Of a DNA stretch of 64,000 nt, positions 20,201 through 29,644 are shown one piece after another (position 1 is the stretch's first letter; every line of letters begins with the position of its first letter). The notes under the pieces are model-generated. The model saw only the letters and a program-made list of their open reading frames with translations. It made no database searches and had not been told where the DNA came from. Source of the stretch: Chthonobacter rhizosphaerae (lineage in GTDB: Bacteria > Pseudomonadota > Alphaproteobacteria > Rhizobiales > Pleomorphomonadaceae); contig NZ_JACDIS010000015.1 in the NCBI RefSeq assembly GCF_013839525.1, positions 20,437 to 84,436 of the forward strand. Direction: 5' to 3'. The translations under genes and the position numbers were made by a program.

Positions 20201-20569
20201 TCAGTGGCCTGCCCCGATCGGGCCGCGGAAGATGAAGGCGGCGCCGGCCGCGATGAGCGCGAAGCCGATCGCGTGATTCCAGGTGAAGCTCTCCTTCAGG
20301 TAGACGATCGAGAAGGCCACGAAGACCGTGAGGGTGATGACCTCCTGGATGGTCTTCAGTTCGGCCGCCGAATAGACCGCGTAGCCGATGCGGTTCGCCG
20401 GCACGGCGAGGCAGTATTCCACGAAGGCGATCCCCCACGACGCGATCACCACCAGCCAGAGCGGCTTGTCGGTGAACTTCAGGTGCCCGTACCAGGCGAG
20501 GGTCATGAAGAGGTTGGACGCGACGAGGAGGAGGATGGGCAGAACCTGGGGCGAGGCGATCGAGGCCAT
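20201..20569 (-). CDS. DUF486 family membrane protein
   Basis: The 122-residue protein has four predicted membrane segments, close in layout to small multidrug resistance/DMT-like proteins: VLPILLLVASNLFMTLAWYG, PLWLVVIASWGIAFVEYCLA, ELKTIQEVITLTVFVAFSIV and HAIGFALIAAGAAFIF. The segments PANRIGY and FVEYC are typical of DUF486. Transport activity has not been shown for the family. The ATG at 20567-20569 is the first in the conserved region. It stands alone, opposite to murA and lysK. Confidence 0.82.
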   Translation of the reverse strand: MASIASPQVLPILLLVASNLFMTLAWYGHLKFTDKPLWLVVIASWGIAFVEYCLAVPANRIGYAVYSAAELKTIQEVITLTVFVAFSIVYLKESFTWNHAIGFALIAAGAAFIFRGPIGAGH

Positions 20570-20810
20570 GGAATCGGTGTCCGGTGGGAAGGCCGGACGG
20601 TTGTAGCGGGAACGCGGACGGAAGGGGATGGGGCGTGGGACACCCCGGTTTGAGCCTGGCTCGACCGACGGCGGGCGGCGGCCCGGTGGCGGCGCAGGCT
20701 GACGGGACGGTTGGATCCCTGTGTATTGCAGCTGTGTCATCATGCGCCTTGGGGGCACGGACGGGAGGGCCGCTGGATCCCTGGTCGTTAGTGACCGTAC
20801 GTCGGCGGGC

Positions 20811-20940
20811 GACCCCTCCCCGACGGCCTGCGGCCGTCGACCCTCCCCGCGAGGGGGAGGGTTGGTGCCTGTTCGGCAGGCGACCCCGCCCCGACGGCCT
20901 GCGAGCCGTCGACCCTCCCCGCGAGGGGGAGGGTGGGTGC
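20811..20940. repeat. Two tandem copies of a two-hairpin element (gap 20570-21033)
   Basis: Two ~60-70 bp copies (20811-20877 and 20882-20940) each carry GACGGCCTGCGGCCGTC, a hairpin, followed by CCCTCCCCGCGAGGGGGAGGG, a second hairpin. They are variants of the CCCTC-C/G-GAGGG palindromes found elsewhere in the window. The rest of the 464-base gap, between DUF486 and lysK, has no gene that I can support; the lysK promoter must lie here. Confidence 0.85.
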
Positions 20941-21033
20941 CCCTGCATCCGCCGTTGACGGCGTCCGGCCCCCTCCCTACTGTCGCGCGCCCGCGAGACC
21001 CGCGGCAGACCCGAACGCCAAGGCCCTTGTCCG

Positions 21034-22698
21034 ATGACCACGTCCGCCGATCCCGCCACGCTCAACGATCCCGCGCTCCTCGCCGCGGCCGGCCGCTCGA
21101 AGGCCTGGCCGTTCGAGGAGGCGAAGAAGATCGTGGAGCGGTTGGCGAAACGCGGGCGGCCGGAGAAGGGCGTGATCTTCGAGACCGGCTACGGCCCCTC
21201 GGGCCTGCCGCACATCGGCACCTTCGGCGAAGTGGCGCGCACCACCATGGTGCGCCACGCGTTCCGCGTGCTCACGGAGGACCGGATCCCGACGCGGCTC
21301 CTGTGCTTCTCCGACGACATGGACGGCATGCGCAAGGTGCCGGACACCGTGCCGAACCCGGACCTGCTGCGGCCCCATCTCGGCAAGCCGCTCACCCGCG
21401 TGCCCAATCCCTACAACAACGAGCACCCGAGCTTCGGCGAGAACAACAACGCCAAGCTGAGAAGCTTCCTCGACGCCTTCGGCTTCGACTACGAGTTCAT
21501 GTCGGCCACAGAGGAATATGCCAAGGGCACGCTCGACGAGAAGCTGCTCGTCATGCTGGAGCGCTACGACGACGTGATGGCGATCATGCTGCCGACGCTG
21601 CGCGAGGAGCGGCGGAAGACCTATTCGCCCTTCCTGCCCGTGCACCCGAGGACCGGCGTCGTCATGCAGGTGCCGGTGGAGGAGCGCAACGTGGCGGCCG
21701 GCACCATCGTGTGGACCGACCCGGACACGGGCGAGCGCTTCGAGACGCCGGTCACCGGCGGCCACGCCAAGGCGCAGTGGAAGCCCGACTGGGCGCTGCG
21801 CTGGGCGGCGCTCGGCGTCGACTACGAGATGAGCGGCAAGGACCACATCGACAACGTCAAGACGTCGTCGAAGATCTGCCAGGTGCTCGGCGGCCTGCCG
21901 CCGGACGGCTTCAACTACGAGCTCTTCCTCGACGAGAACGGCGAGAAGATCTCCAAGTCGAAGGGCAACGGCCTGACCATCGACGAGTGGCTGACCTACG
22001 CGTCGCCGGAAAGCCTGTCGCTCTACATGTTCCAGAAGCCGAAGACCGCCAAGCGGCTGTTCTTCGACGTGATCCCGCGGGCGGTGGACGAGTACTTCAC
22101 CTTCCTGGAGAAATTTCCGGTCCAGGACCCGGACACCAAGCTCGCCAACCCGGTCTGGCACATCCACTCGGGCGAGCCGCCGGCGGAGGGCACGCCGGTG
22201 TCCTTCTCCATGCTGCTGAACCTCGTGTCGGCGAGCCACGCCCACACCAAGGCGGCGCTCTGGGGCTACATCTCGCGCCACAGCGCGGGCCTCACGCCGG
22301 AGACCAACCCGAAGCTCGACGAACTCGCCGGCTACGCCATCCGCTACTACGAGGACCGGGTGCGGCCGACCAAGGTGTTCCGCGCGCCGGACGAGACCGA
22401 GCGGGAGGCCCTGAAGGCGCTTCGCGACGCGCTCGCGGCCCTGCCGAAGGACGCGGCGGCGGAGACCATCCAGGACGCGGTGCTGGCGGTGGCGCGCCGG
22501 TTCGAGCGCTTCCAGGATCCGTCCAAGAAGAGCCCGGACGGCGGGCCGGGCGTCAGCCTGGAATGGTTCGCGGCGCTCTACCAGATCCTGCTCGGCCAGG
22601 AGAAGGGGCCGCGCTTCGGCTCGTTCGTGGCGCTCTACGGGCTGGACGAGACGGTGGCGATGATCGACGCGGCGCTGGACGGGCGGCTGACGATCTGA
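21034..22698 (+). CDS. lysK: Lysyl-tRNA synthetase, class I
   Basis: This enzyme charges tRNA-Lys. It is of the archaeal class I type, used instead of the class II LysS by most alphaproteobacteria. The 554-residue protein carries the class I signatures HIGT (residues 60-63, in [13 protein letters not shown]) and KISKSKGNG (about 305), with a Rossmann-type catalytic core and an alpha-helical C-terminal anticodon-binding cage (residues about 360-554). The [13 protein letters not shown] segment is typical. Nothing is missing. It converges on the nuclease-like gene ending at 22765. Confidence 0.96.
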   Translation: MTTSADPATLNDPALLAAAGRSKAWPFEEAKKIVERLAKRGRPEKGVIFETGYGPSGLPHIGTFGEVARTTMVRHAFRVLTEDRIPTRLLCFSDDMDGMRKVPDTVPNPDLLRPHLGKPLTRVPNPYNNEHPSFGENNNAKLRSFLDAFGFDYEFMSATEEYAKGTLDEKLLVMLERYDDVMAIMLPTLREERRKTYSPFLPVHPRTGVVMQVPVEERNVAAGTIVWTDPDTGERFETPVTGGHAKAQWKPDWALRWAALGVDYEMSGKDHIDNVKTSSKICQVLGGLPPDGFNYELFLDENGEKISKSKGNGLTIDEWLTYASPESLSLYMFQKPKTAKRLFFDVIPRAVDEYFTFLEKFPVQDPDTKLANPVWHIHSGEPPAEGTPVSFSMLLNLVSASHAHTKAALWGYISRHSAGLTPETNPKLDELAGYAIRYYEDRVRPTKVFRAPDETEREALKALRDALAALPKDAAAETIQDAVLAVARRFERFQDPSKKSPDGGPGVSLEWFAALYQILLGQEKGPRFGSFVALYGLDETVAMIDAALDGRLTI

Positions 22699-22764
22699 CG
22701 GGCGTTCGCCGGCGATCCGCCGGCGTTTACCCGCGATCCGCCGGCGTGAGCCGGTCGTCCGGCC

Positions 22765-23517
22765 TCAGCCGGCGATGATGCCGTGCGGAGCGGAGCCGTG
22801 CCGGCCCCGCTTCTGGTCGCGCGCCGTGGTGGCGAGCGGGATCAGCTCCACCCGGCTGCCGTCGGGCTCGGCCCAGCCGTTCTCGACCAGCCAGGAGGCG
22901 AGGTCGCGGTTGCCGACGCTGCAGCGGGCGACGGGCGCGCGCGGCTCCGTGTCGTCGACGGTGGTGCAGCCGACGGAGCGGCCGCCGATGAGGCGGGCGA
23001 GCTCGGCGCGCGCCCGGGCGCCGCACTTCCACTCCACGCCGTCGCCGTCGGTGCACATCTCGTCGAAGGCGGGGGCCACGATGCCGGCGACCGAGACGAC
23101 GAGGGCGTCGGAGCCGCTCACCACGCGAAAGTGGCCGGCGTCCAGCACCACCACGCGGGTATAGCGGTCCGCCGGCTGGTCCTGCGGCCTGGGAATCGCC
23201 CGCTCGGCGGGCTTCACGCGCTTGAGCGGGCCGGAGACGGCCGGCCCCGGGGTCACGCCCGGCGGCGTCACGTTGCGGACGGGCGCCGGGGTTTCGGCGG
23301 CCGGCGCGGACGGCGGCGGGTCGGCGGCGGCGACGCGGAGCGCCCCGTCGGCGTTCGCGTCGGCGACGAAGGCGGGCATCTCGGACAGGTCGGACAGGTC
23401 GGGCGGGGCGAGCGTCAGTGTGAGGGCGAGAAGGCCGAGCGCGGTCACCGCCGGGCCGGCCAGGAGCGGCACGCCCCACGTCATCGCCAGGCTGCGCTGT
23501 CCGCGCCGGCGTCTCAT
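22765..23517 (-). CDS. Membrane-anchored SNase-like domain protein, short paralogue
   Basis: The 250-residue protein has a basic start (MRRRRGQRSLAM), one membrane segment (VPLLAGPAVTALGLLALTLTLA), a Pro-rich linker and a C-terminal SNase-like domain of about 120 residues. The domain keeps the family layout (VVVLDAGHFRV, EMCTDGDGVEWKCG, ARAELARLIGGRSVGC, ASWLVENGWA), but the loop that normally reads GxDAPE is AGIVAPAF, and catalytic Arg residues are not evident. The start overlaps the stop of the upstream regulator by 4 bases (ATGA, 23514-23517), so the two are translationally coupled. It is related in plan to the 580-residue protein at 10646-12388. Confidence 0.78.
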   Translation of the reverse strand: MRRRRGQRSLAMTWGVPLLAGPAVTALGLLALTLTLAPPDLSDLSEMPAFVADANADGALRVAAADPPPSAPAAETPAPVRNVTPPGVTPGPAVSGPLKRVKPAERAIPRPQDQPADRYTRVVVLDAGHFRVVSGSDALVVSVAGIVAPAFDEMCTDGDGVEWKCGARARAELARLIGGRSVGCTTVDDTEPRAPVARCSVGNRDLASWLVENGWAEPDGSRVELIPLATTARDQKRGRHGSAPHGIIAG

Positions 23518-24113
23518 TGGCTCGCCCACAGGACGCGCGACATGTCCGACAAAGCCGACCGCTCCACCAGGTCCTCCTTTGCGCCGCCCGGCGCCCTGAG
23601 CGCCAGATGGGTGTCCGTCGCCGAGACGATCTCCCTGAGGATCGTCTCGCCGTCCGCCGTCCTCGCCAGGATCCGGTCGCCCGGCTCCACCCGCGCGGCG
23701 CGAACCACGATCAGCCGATCGCGCGCGCGGAAGAAGGGACCGACGGCCGAAGGCGGCACCGGAACAACGTGCGGCGCCCAAACGGGATCCATCATGCCCC
23801 CCGCCTCGCCGGCCTCATCGGGATCGTCGGTGAATCCCGTCCCGGCAGGGTGACGCAGGAAGCCCGCGCGGGCCTTGTGGTCGACCGCCACCGCGAGGGC
23901 GCCGAACTCCGACAGGGGGGTGTTGGTGGCCTCCAGCACCTTGGCGAGGCTTTCCGTGGACGGCCAGCGCAGGCGGCCGTCGCCGCCGGTGCGCTTGGAG
24001 CGGTTGAAGGTGGTGGGATCGAGCCCGGCCCGCTTGGCGAGGCCCGACGGCGACAGGCCGTGGCGGGCCGCCAGCCAGTCGATCATTCCCCAGATCTGGT
24101 CATGGGTCAGCAT
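23514..24113 (-). CDS. HTH regulator with LexA/S24-like domain lacking catalytic residues
   Basis: The 199-residue protein has an N-terminal helix-turn-helix (WLAARHGLSPSGLAKRAGLD, then TTFNRSKR) and a C-terminal beta domain of the S24/LexA fold (RARDRLIVVRAARVEPGDRI and DGETILREIVS). In self-cleaving relatives a Ser precedes the first of these strands and a Lys lies in the second; here the positions read AVGPFFRARDR and ILREI (Arg for Lys), so autocleavage is unlikely. It may use the domain only for dimerisation. It is translationally coupled to the nuclease-like gene that follows and divergent from DUF952-pyrD. Confidence 0.8.
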   Translation of the reverse strand: MLTHDQIWGMIDWLAARHGLSPSGLAKRAGLDPTTFNRSKRTGGDGRLRWPSTESLAKVLEATNTPLSEFGALAVAVDHKARAGFLRHPAGTGFTDDPDEAGEAGGMMDPVWAPHVVPVPPSAVGPFFRARDRLIVVRAARVEPGDRILARTADGETILREIVSATDTHLALRAPGGAKEDLVERSALSDMSRVLWASQ

Positions 24114-24330
24114 TGTGAACCGTCCGAGAGAGCGGGATCAGCACGTCCGGCACACGGAGGGGCGAATCGGCCAATTCATAGCCTTCAGACCATATCACTG
24201 AGAAGGAGTTCGTTCGCGGACCCCGCCTGCGGGCGCGGAACCCGGCCTGTGCGGCGCCGCGCTTGTGCTCGTGCCGCGCGGACGCTACTCCATCCGCGTC
24301 CGCCGCCGACCGTCCCTGAGGACACCGCCG

Positions 24331-24699
24331 ATGCCGCATCCGCTCATCTACAAGATCGCGCCCCGCCCGCTCTGGGAGGAGGCGGAACGGACCGGCGTGT
24401 TCCAGGGCGCGCCGGTGGACCTTGCGGACGGCTACATCCACTTCTCCACCGCGGAGCAGGTGGGCGAGACGGCGGCGAAGCACTTCGCCGGCCAGACCGA
24501 CCTGGTGCTCGCGGCGATCCGCCCTGAATTGCTCGGCGAGGCGCTCCGCTACGAGCCGTCCCGCGGCGGCGCGCTGTTCCCGCACCTCTATGGCCCGCTG
24601 GCGCTCGCGCACGTCGCCTGGGTGGAGCCGCTGCCCTGGCGGGACGGCGCGCACGTGTTTCCGGACGGCGTGCTGCCGGCCCCGGGGAGCCGCCCGTGA
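24331..24699 (+). CDS. DUF952 family protein
   Basis: The 122-residue protein shows the DUF952 pattern: [53 protein letters not shown], and [19 protein letters not shown]. The GYIHFS motif and late LYG are the family's strongest features. No enzyme activity is established. It overlaps pyrD by four bases (GTGA), and this pairing with pyrD is common in Hyphomicrobiales. The start at 24331 gives the normal family N-terminus. Confidence 0.85.
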   Translation: MPHPLIYKIAPRPLWEEAERTGVFQGAPVDLADGYIHFSTAEQVGETAAKHFAGQTDLVLAAIRPELLGEALRYEPSRGGALFPHLYGPLALAHVAWVEPLPWRDGAHVFPDGVLPAPGSRP

Positions 24700-25796
24700 G
24701 CGCGCGCGGCCTGTTCGGGCGCATCGGCGCGGCCGCGCTCCGCCGGCTCGACCCGGAGACGGCCCACGGCGTCGCCGTCCGGGCGCTCGCCGGCGGGCTG
24801 GTGCCGGGGGAGAGCGTGCCGGCGGACCCGCGGCTCGCCGTGCCGTTCTTCGACATGACCCTGCCGAACCCGATCGGCATGGCGGCCGGCTTCGACAAGA
24901 ACGCGGAGGTGCCGGACGCGCTTCTGCGGCTCGGCTTCGGCTTCGTGGAGGTGGGCACCATCACGCCGCGCGCCCAGGCCGGCAACCCGCGCCCGCGCCT
25001 GTTCCGGCTGCCGGAGGACGGCGCGGTGATCAACCGGCTCGGCTTCAACAACGACGGCCACGGCCCGACCCTCGGCCGCCTCGCCGCCCGGATGAACCGG
25101 CGGGGCGTTCTCGGCATCAACGTGGGCGCCAACAAGGACAGCGCCGACCGGGCCGCCGACTATGTGACCGGCATCGCGGCCTTCGCGCCGTTCGCGTCCT
25201 ACTTCACCGTCAACGTATCGTCGCCGAACACGCCGGGCCTGCGCGACCTGCAGGCCCGCGACGCCCTCGACGACCTGCTCGCCCGGGTGATCGAGGCGCG
25301 GGACCGGCTGGCCGGGACCGGCCGGCGCAAGGTGCCGGTGCTTCTCAAGATCGCGCCGGACCTCACGGAGGCGGGCCTCGACGACGTGGCCGAGGTGTCG
25401 GTGAGCCGCGGCATCGACGGCCTCGTGGTGTCGAACACCACGCTGTCGCGGGAGGGGCTGCGCCATCCCCTGAAGAGCGAGGCGGGCGGCCTTTCCGGCC
25501 GGCCCCTGTTCGCCCGCTCCACCATCGTGCTCGCCAAGATGCGCCAGCGGATCGGGCCGGAGCGCCCCATCCTGGGGGTCGGGGGCGTCTCCAGCGCGGC
25601 CGAGGCGGCGGAGAAGATGGCGGCGGGCGCCACCGCGGTGCAGCTCTACACCGCCTTCATCTACGGCGGCTCCGGCCTGCCGGCCGCGATGGCGCGCGAC
25701 CTCCTCGGCCTCGTCAAGGCGCGCAAGCTCGCCTCCGTCACCGCCCTCACCGGCACGACCACGGCCGCCTGGGCCGCCCGGCCGATTCCCGCCTGA
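24696..25796 (+). CDS. pyrD: Dihydroorotate dehydrogenase (quinone), class 2
   Basis: PyrD oxidises dihydroorotate to orotate in pyrimidine synthesis, passing electrons through FMN to membrane quinone. The 366 residues contain an N-terminal helical region for membrane association ([19 protein letters not shown]), [40 protein letters not shown] with the catalytic Ser of class 2 enzymes, [14 protein letters not shown], and the FMN phosphate site [11 protein letters not shown]. The length is normal. It begins at GTG inside the DUF952 stop. Confidence 0.96.
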   Translation: MSARGLFGRIGAAALRRLDPETAHGVAVRALAGGLVPGESVPADPRLAVPFFDMTLPNPIGMAAGFDKNAEVPDALLRLGFGFVEVGTITPRAQAGNPRPRLFRLPEDGAVINRLGFNNDGHGPTLGRLAARMNRRGVLGINVGANKDSADRAADYVTGIAAFAPFASYFTVNVSSPNTPGLRDLQARDALDDLLARVIEARDRLAGTGRRKVPVLLKIAPDLTEAGLDDVAEVSVSRGIDGLVVSNTTLSREGLRHPLKSEAGGLSGRPLFARSTIVLAKMRQRIGPERPILGVGGVSSAAEAAEKMAAGATAVQLYTAFIYGGSGLPAAMARDLLGLVKARKLASVTALTGTTTAAWAARPIPA

Positions 25797-25831
25797 CGGG
25801 CGCTCGATCGCCCGGCCGCCACGACGAGAAA

Positions 25832-25853
25832 CGCCGGCCCGCGAGGGCCGGCG
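25832..25853 (-). terminator. Hairpin between pyrD and the cytochrome c gene
   Basis: CGCCGGCCC and GGGCCGGCG form a perfect 9-bp stem with a 4-base loop. Read on the minus strand it is followed by TTTCTC, so it best serves the cytochrome gene, although it can also fold after pyrD. Confidence 0.6.
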
Positions 25854-25909
25854 CTGCTGCGATGTCGTGGACGTGGCCGTTCCGGAGGGCGCTTGGGGCG
25901 CCCGCCCGA

Positions 25910-26521
25910 TCAGGGCGCCGGGGCCGGGGCCGGGGCGTTCGGCGGGGTCTCGCCCGGGATCTCGGCGGCGGGCGCCTCGGAGGCGGCCGGCAGCGGCACC
26001 GGGTTGTCCGACAGCGACTGGAGATAGGCGATCAGGTCGGCCCGGTCGTCCGGCTTCTTCAGGCCGGCGTAGCCCATCTTGGTGCCCGCGACGACGCCCT
26101 TCGGGTTGGCGAGGAAGGCGTCCAGCTGCTCGAAGTCCCACACGTGGGTGTTGCCGAACTCCACCATGGCGGCGGAATAAGCGTAGCCCTCGTGGGTGCC
26201 GGGCTTGCGGTTGACGGTCTCCCAGAGGCCGGGGCCGGTCTTGTTGGCGCCGCCCTTGTCGAAGTTGTGGCAGGACGCGCAGGCCTTGGACACCTTCATG
26301 CCGTTCTCCACGCTCGCGGAGGCGAGGCGGACGGCGATCGGCTCCACGGCGGCGGTCTCGGCGCCTTCGCCCGCCGGTTCACCTTCGGCGGCCGCCACCT
26401 CGAAGCCGGGTTTCTCCGGCGCCTCGGAGGTGTAGATGACATCCGCCAGCAGGCCGGTTCCCATCGCGAACACCAACGATCCGAGGAGGGCGGCGGCTAC
26501 CTTGTTGAATTCGAGGGACAT
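25910..26521 (-). CDS. Membrane-anchored class I cytochrome c (CycM type)
   Basis: The 203-residue protein has an uncleaved N-terminal anchor ([18 protein letters not shown], residues 8-25), a linker, and a class I cytochrome domain with heme site CASCH (81-85), the [10 protein letters not shown] region and distal Met149 in GTKMGYAG, then LIAYLQSL. The C-terminal tail is Pro/Ala-rich. This is the pattern of the alphaproteobacterial CycM/c552 electron carrier between the bc1 complex and cytochrome oxidase. The domain faces the periplasm. It is divergent from kdsB. Confidence 0.9.
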   Translation of the reverse strand: MSLEFNKVAAALLGSLVFAMGTGLLADVIYTSEAPEKPGFEVAAAEGEPAGEGAETAAVEPIAVRLASASVENGMKVSKACASCHNFDKGGANKTGPGLWETVNRKPGTHEGYAYSAAMVEFGNTHVWDFEQLDAFLANPKGVVAGTKMGYAGLKKPDDRADLIAYLQSLSDNPVPLPAASEAPAAEIPGETPPNAPAPAPAP

Positions 26522-26815
26522 TCGTGGGCTCCGAAGGATGACCTTTGTGCCGGCCGCGGTGTGACCGGTCGCCTTGTATGCCGGCCGCGGGTTCCGGGTC
26601 GCCGTGAACGACCGCGGGAGGCCCGCACCCGAACCTGCCGGACGAGCCTCGCGCGGCCGTGGCCGCGCGGCCTCGCCGCGTCGCAAAATCGGCCGGAAAC
26701 TACAAACTTTCCCGTGGGGCTGTCCATACGTATAACGCGGACGACGCTGATACTTTCAGTCACCGCCCCCGGCCGTTTCCGCCAGTCCCGACCCCTGCCC
26801 CCGAGACCCCGCGCC

Positions 26816-27574
26816 ATGAGTTCCAGCCCCGCCGCCCGCCCGACCGCCCCGCAGGCCCTCGTGGTCGTGCCCGCCCGCATGGGATCCACCCGCCTTCCGG
26901 GCAAGCCGCTCGCCGACATCGCCGGCGAGCCGATGATCGTTCACGTGTGGCGCCGGGCGGTGGAGGCCGCAATCGGGCCGGTGCTCGTCGCCTGCGACGA
27001 CGCGGCGGTGCTGCGGGCCGTGGAGGCCGCCGGCGGCGAGGCGGTGATGACCCGGCCGGACCATCCGAGCGGGTCGGACCGCATCTTCGAGGCGATCGGC
27101 GGCGCGGCGGCGACCGCCGACGTGATCGTCAACGTGCAGGGCGACCTGCCGACCATCGCGCCGGAGACGATCCGCGCCTGTTTCGCCCCCCTCGCCGACC
27201 CGGCGGTGGACGTCGCCACCCTGGCGGTGGCGATCACCGAGGAGGCGGAGACGACCAACCCGAACGTCGTGAAGGTGGTGGGCTCGCCCGTCGCGGACCG
27301 GCGCCTGCGCGCGCTCTACTTCACCCGCGCCACCGCGCCTTGGGGCGACGGGCCGCTCTACCACCACATCGGCCTCTACGCCTATCGCCGGGAGGCGCTC
27401 GCCCGCTTCGTCGCCCTGCCGCCGTCCACCCTGGAGCTGCGCGAGAAGCTGGAGCAGCTGCGCCTCCTGGAGGCCGGCATGCGGATCGACGTGGCGATCG
27501 TCGACGACGTGCCGCTCGGCGTCGACACCCGGCACGATCTCGACCGGGCGAAGGCGATCCTCGCCGGCCGCTGA
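26816..27574 (+). CDS. kdsB: 3-deoxy-manno-octulosonate cytidylyltransferase
   Basis: KdsB activates Kdo with CTP to give CMP-Kdo for lipid A-core synthesis. The 252-residue protein has the nucleotide-binding start [39 protein letters not shown], the HPSGSDRI motif, [10 protein letters not shown] and [13 protein letters not shown], all standard for the family. The ATG at 26816 puts 15 residues before the core. pheA follows in the same direction, a common pairing in Hyphomicrobiales, but a structured repeat now lies between them. Confidence 0.95.
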   Translation: MSSSPAARPTAPQALVVVPARMGSTRLPGKPLADIAGEPMIVHVWRRAVEAAIGPVLVACDDAAVLRAVEAAGGEAVMTRPDHPSGSDRIFEAIGGAAATADVIVNVQGDLPTIAPETIRACFAPLADPAVDVATLAVAITEEAETTNPNVVKVVGSPVADRRLRALYFTRATAPWGDGPLYHHIGLYAYRREALARFVALPPSTLELREKLEQLRLLEAGMRIDVAIVDDVPLGVDTRHDLDRAKAILAGR

Positions 27575-27630
27575 GCCGGCCGGCTCGCAAGGTCCATCGC
27601 AAGGCCCGTTTCATGAAGCGGGCCCCCCTC

Positions 27631-27746
27631 GGAGCGCCTTTCGACCGGACGGGACCGTCGGGCCGGTGGGAAAGCGCTCCGGAATCGACAGCGCGGAGCA
27701 CTCTCTCGTCGACCAAGTGTTTCAACTTGGGCGGAGAATGCTCTAG
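27631..27746 (-). repeat. Three-hairpin dispersed repeat, copy 1
   Basis: Between kdsB and pheA the minus strand carries a ~116-bp element that aligns over its whole length with 34264-34380. It folds into three hairpins: CCAAGT/ACTTGG (27713-27730), GCTCCG/CGGAGC (27676-27699), and a weaker GACG/CGTC stem (about 27648-27659). It ends close to the pheA ribosome site. No open frame is conserved between the two copies. Confidence 0.8.
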
Positions 27747-27781
27747 AAGCGGCCAGCCTCTTGTCCGAAGGACGTTCGACC

Positions 27782-28672
27782 GTGTCCGATCCCGCATCCC
27801 CGCGCATCGCCTTCCAGGGCGAACGTGGCGCCAATTCCCACATCGCCTGCCTCGACGTCTATCCGGGCAGCGAGCCCCTTCCCTGCGCCACCTTCGAGGA
27901 CTGCTTCTCGGCCATGCAGTCGGGCGCGGCGGACCTCGCCATGATCCCGATCGAGAATTCGCTCGCGGGCCGGGTGGCGGACATCCACCACCTGCTGCCG
28001 TCCTCGGGCCTCCACATCATCGGCGAATACTTCCTGCCGATCCGCTTCCAGCTGATGGCCCCGAAGGGTGCGACCCTCGACACCATCCGGACGGTGGAGA
28101 GCCACGTGCACGCCCTCGGCCAGTGCCGGCGCATCATCCGCGAGCGCAAGCTGGTCGCCCGGGTGGCCGGCGACACCGCGGGCGCGGCCCGGCTGGTGGC
28201 CGAGGCGGGCGACCTCACCCGCGCGGCCCTGGCGCCGCGCTTCGCCGCCGAGATCTACGGGCTCGACATCCTGGCCGAGAACGTGGAGGACGCGGCCCAC
28301 AACACCACCCGCTTCGTGATCCTGTCGCGGGAGCCGCGCACGGCGGCGCTCGGCTCCGGGCCGGTGATCACCACCTTCGTGTTCCGGGTGCGCAACATTC
28401 CGGCCGCCCTCTACAAGGCGCTCGGCGGCTTCGCCACCAACGGCATCAACATGACCAAGCTGGAGAGCTATCAGCTCGAAGGCCAGTTCTACGCGTCCCA
28501 GTTCTACGCGGACGTGGAGGGCCATCCGGACGAGCGCGGCCTGACGTTCGCCCTGGAGGAGCTCGCCTTCTTCAGCCACGAGGTGCATATCCTCGGCGCC
28601 TATCCGGCCCATCCCTTCCGCGAGAAGATCCGCGAGCCGGAGGCCGAGCGCGGCCTGCGCCCGGCGGAGTGA
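27782..28672 (+). CDS. pheA: Prephenate dehydratase
   Basis: The enzyme converts prephenate to phenylpyruvate in phenylalanine synthesis. The 296-residue protein is the stand-alone form without chorismate mutase. The catalytic domain includes IAFQGERGANSHIACLDVYP, PIENSLAGRVADIHHLL, the HVHALGQC region, and NTTRFVILSRE with the essential Thr-Arg-Phe. A C-terminal ACT domain (FVFRVRNIPAALYKALGGFA, NMTKLESYQ) gives feedback inhibition by phenylalanine; ESYQ is the usual ESRP-like ligand site. GTG 27782 was chosen because AAGGA lies 9 bases before it. Confidence 0.95.
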   Translation: MSDPASPRIAFQGERGANSHIACLDVYPGSEPLPCATFEDCFSAMQSGAADLAMIPIENSLAGRVADIHHLLPSSGLHIIGEYFLPIRFQLMAPKGATLDTIRTVESHVHALGQCRRIIRERKLVARVAGDTAGAARLVAEAGDLTRAALAPRFAAEIYGLDILAENVEDAAHNTTRFVILSREPRTAALGSGPVITTFVFRVRNIPAALYKALGGFATNGINMTKLESYQLEGQFYASQFYADVEGHPDERGLTFALEELAFFSHEVHILGAYPAHPFREKIREPEAERGLRPAE

Positions 28673-28712
28673 GCGGCGCCGGAGGGCGCGCCGCGAAGGC
28701 GCGACGGGGGCG

Positions 28713-29633
28713 TCAGCCCTCCAGCCAGTGCTCGATCAGGAGCCGCGCGATGGCGGTCCGGGGCGGGGTCGTGAGGCCGCCCCGGTGGCTGCCCGCCACC
28801 ATGGCGGCCACCTCGTCGCGCAGGAACCAGCGGCAGTCCTCCAGCTCCTCGGCGTCCATCACGATGTCGGTGGTCTCGGCGACGCCTCGGCAGCCGATCA
28901 TCAGCGACGACGGGAAGGGCCAGGGCTGCGACGACACGTAGTCCACCCGGCCGACCCGGACGCCCGCCTCCTCGAAGGTTTCGCGCCGGACCGCGTCCTC
29001 GACGGTCTCGCCCGGCTCCATGAAGCCGGCGAGGCAGGAATAGCTGCCCGGCTTGAAGCGCGCCTGCCGGCCGAGCAGGCAGCGCTCCCCGTCCGTCACC
29101 AGCATGATGACCACCGGATCCGTGCGCGGGAAGTGCTGGGCGCCGCAGTGAGCGCAGTCGCGCCGGTAGCCGGCGCTGGCGGGCACGGTGGCGCGCCCGC
29201 AGTTGGCGCAGAAGCCGTGCCGCTCGTGCCAGGCGAGGAGCGAGCGAGCCTGGGCGACGGAGCCGAACAGGTCCGGCTCGATCCGCCCTTCGAGGACGAG
29301 GCTCCTGAGGTCGGTCAGCACCAGGCCGTCCTCCGGGTCCGCCGGCAGGGTGGCGGCGAAGCGCGGGGCGCCGTCCGGCATCCAGCCGAGGAGCACGCTC
29401 TCGTGGAGGTCGGCCCCGAGGCGCTTCGCCCGCAGGAGGTCGAACAGGGCCGGCGCCGCCGTGGTCGGGTCGAGCACGATCCGCTCGCCGACGAACAGGA
29501 AGGCGCCCGCCCGGATGTCGGCCAGCGCCTCGGCGAGCACGGAGGGGTCGCCGCGCTTCTCCGACCGCCGCTCGATGGGATTCACCGCGAAGGCGTTGAG
29601 GCTGGAGCGGTCCAGGAGGGTCTTGCTGTCCAT
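28713..29633 (-). CDS. nudC: NAD(+) diphosphatase / NAD-decapping Nudix hydrolase
   Basis: NudC hydrolyses NAD(H), and in studied bacteria also removes NAD caps from RNA. The 306-residue protein has an N-terminal domain, a zinc ribbon (CANC and CAHC), the Nudix box running from GFMEPGETVED to FEEAGV, and the NudC hallmark SQPWPFPSSLM. All metal-binding Glu residues are present. The HIT protein gene ends 11 bases before its start on the same strand, so HIT and NudC share an operon, an arrangement common in Hyphomicrobiales. Confidence 0.94.
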   Translation of the reverse strand: MDSKTLLDRSSLNAFAVNPIERRSEKRGDPSVLAEALADIRAGAFLFVGERIVLDPTTAAPALFDLLRAKRLGADLHESVLLGWMPDGAPRFAATLPADPEDGLVLTDLRSLVLEGRIEPDLFGSVAQARSLLAWHERHGFCANCGRATVPASAGYRRDCAHCGAQHFPRTDPVVIMLVTDGERCLLGRQARFKPGSYSCLAGFMEPGETVEDAVRRETFEEAGVRVGRVDYVSSQPWPFPSSLMIGCRGVAETTDIVMDAEELEDCRWFLRDEVAAMVAGSHRGGLTTPPRTAIARLLIEHWLEG

Positions 29634-29644
29634 GACGGTCGGCC

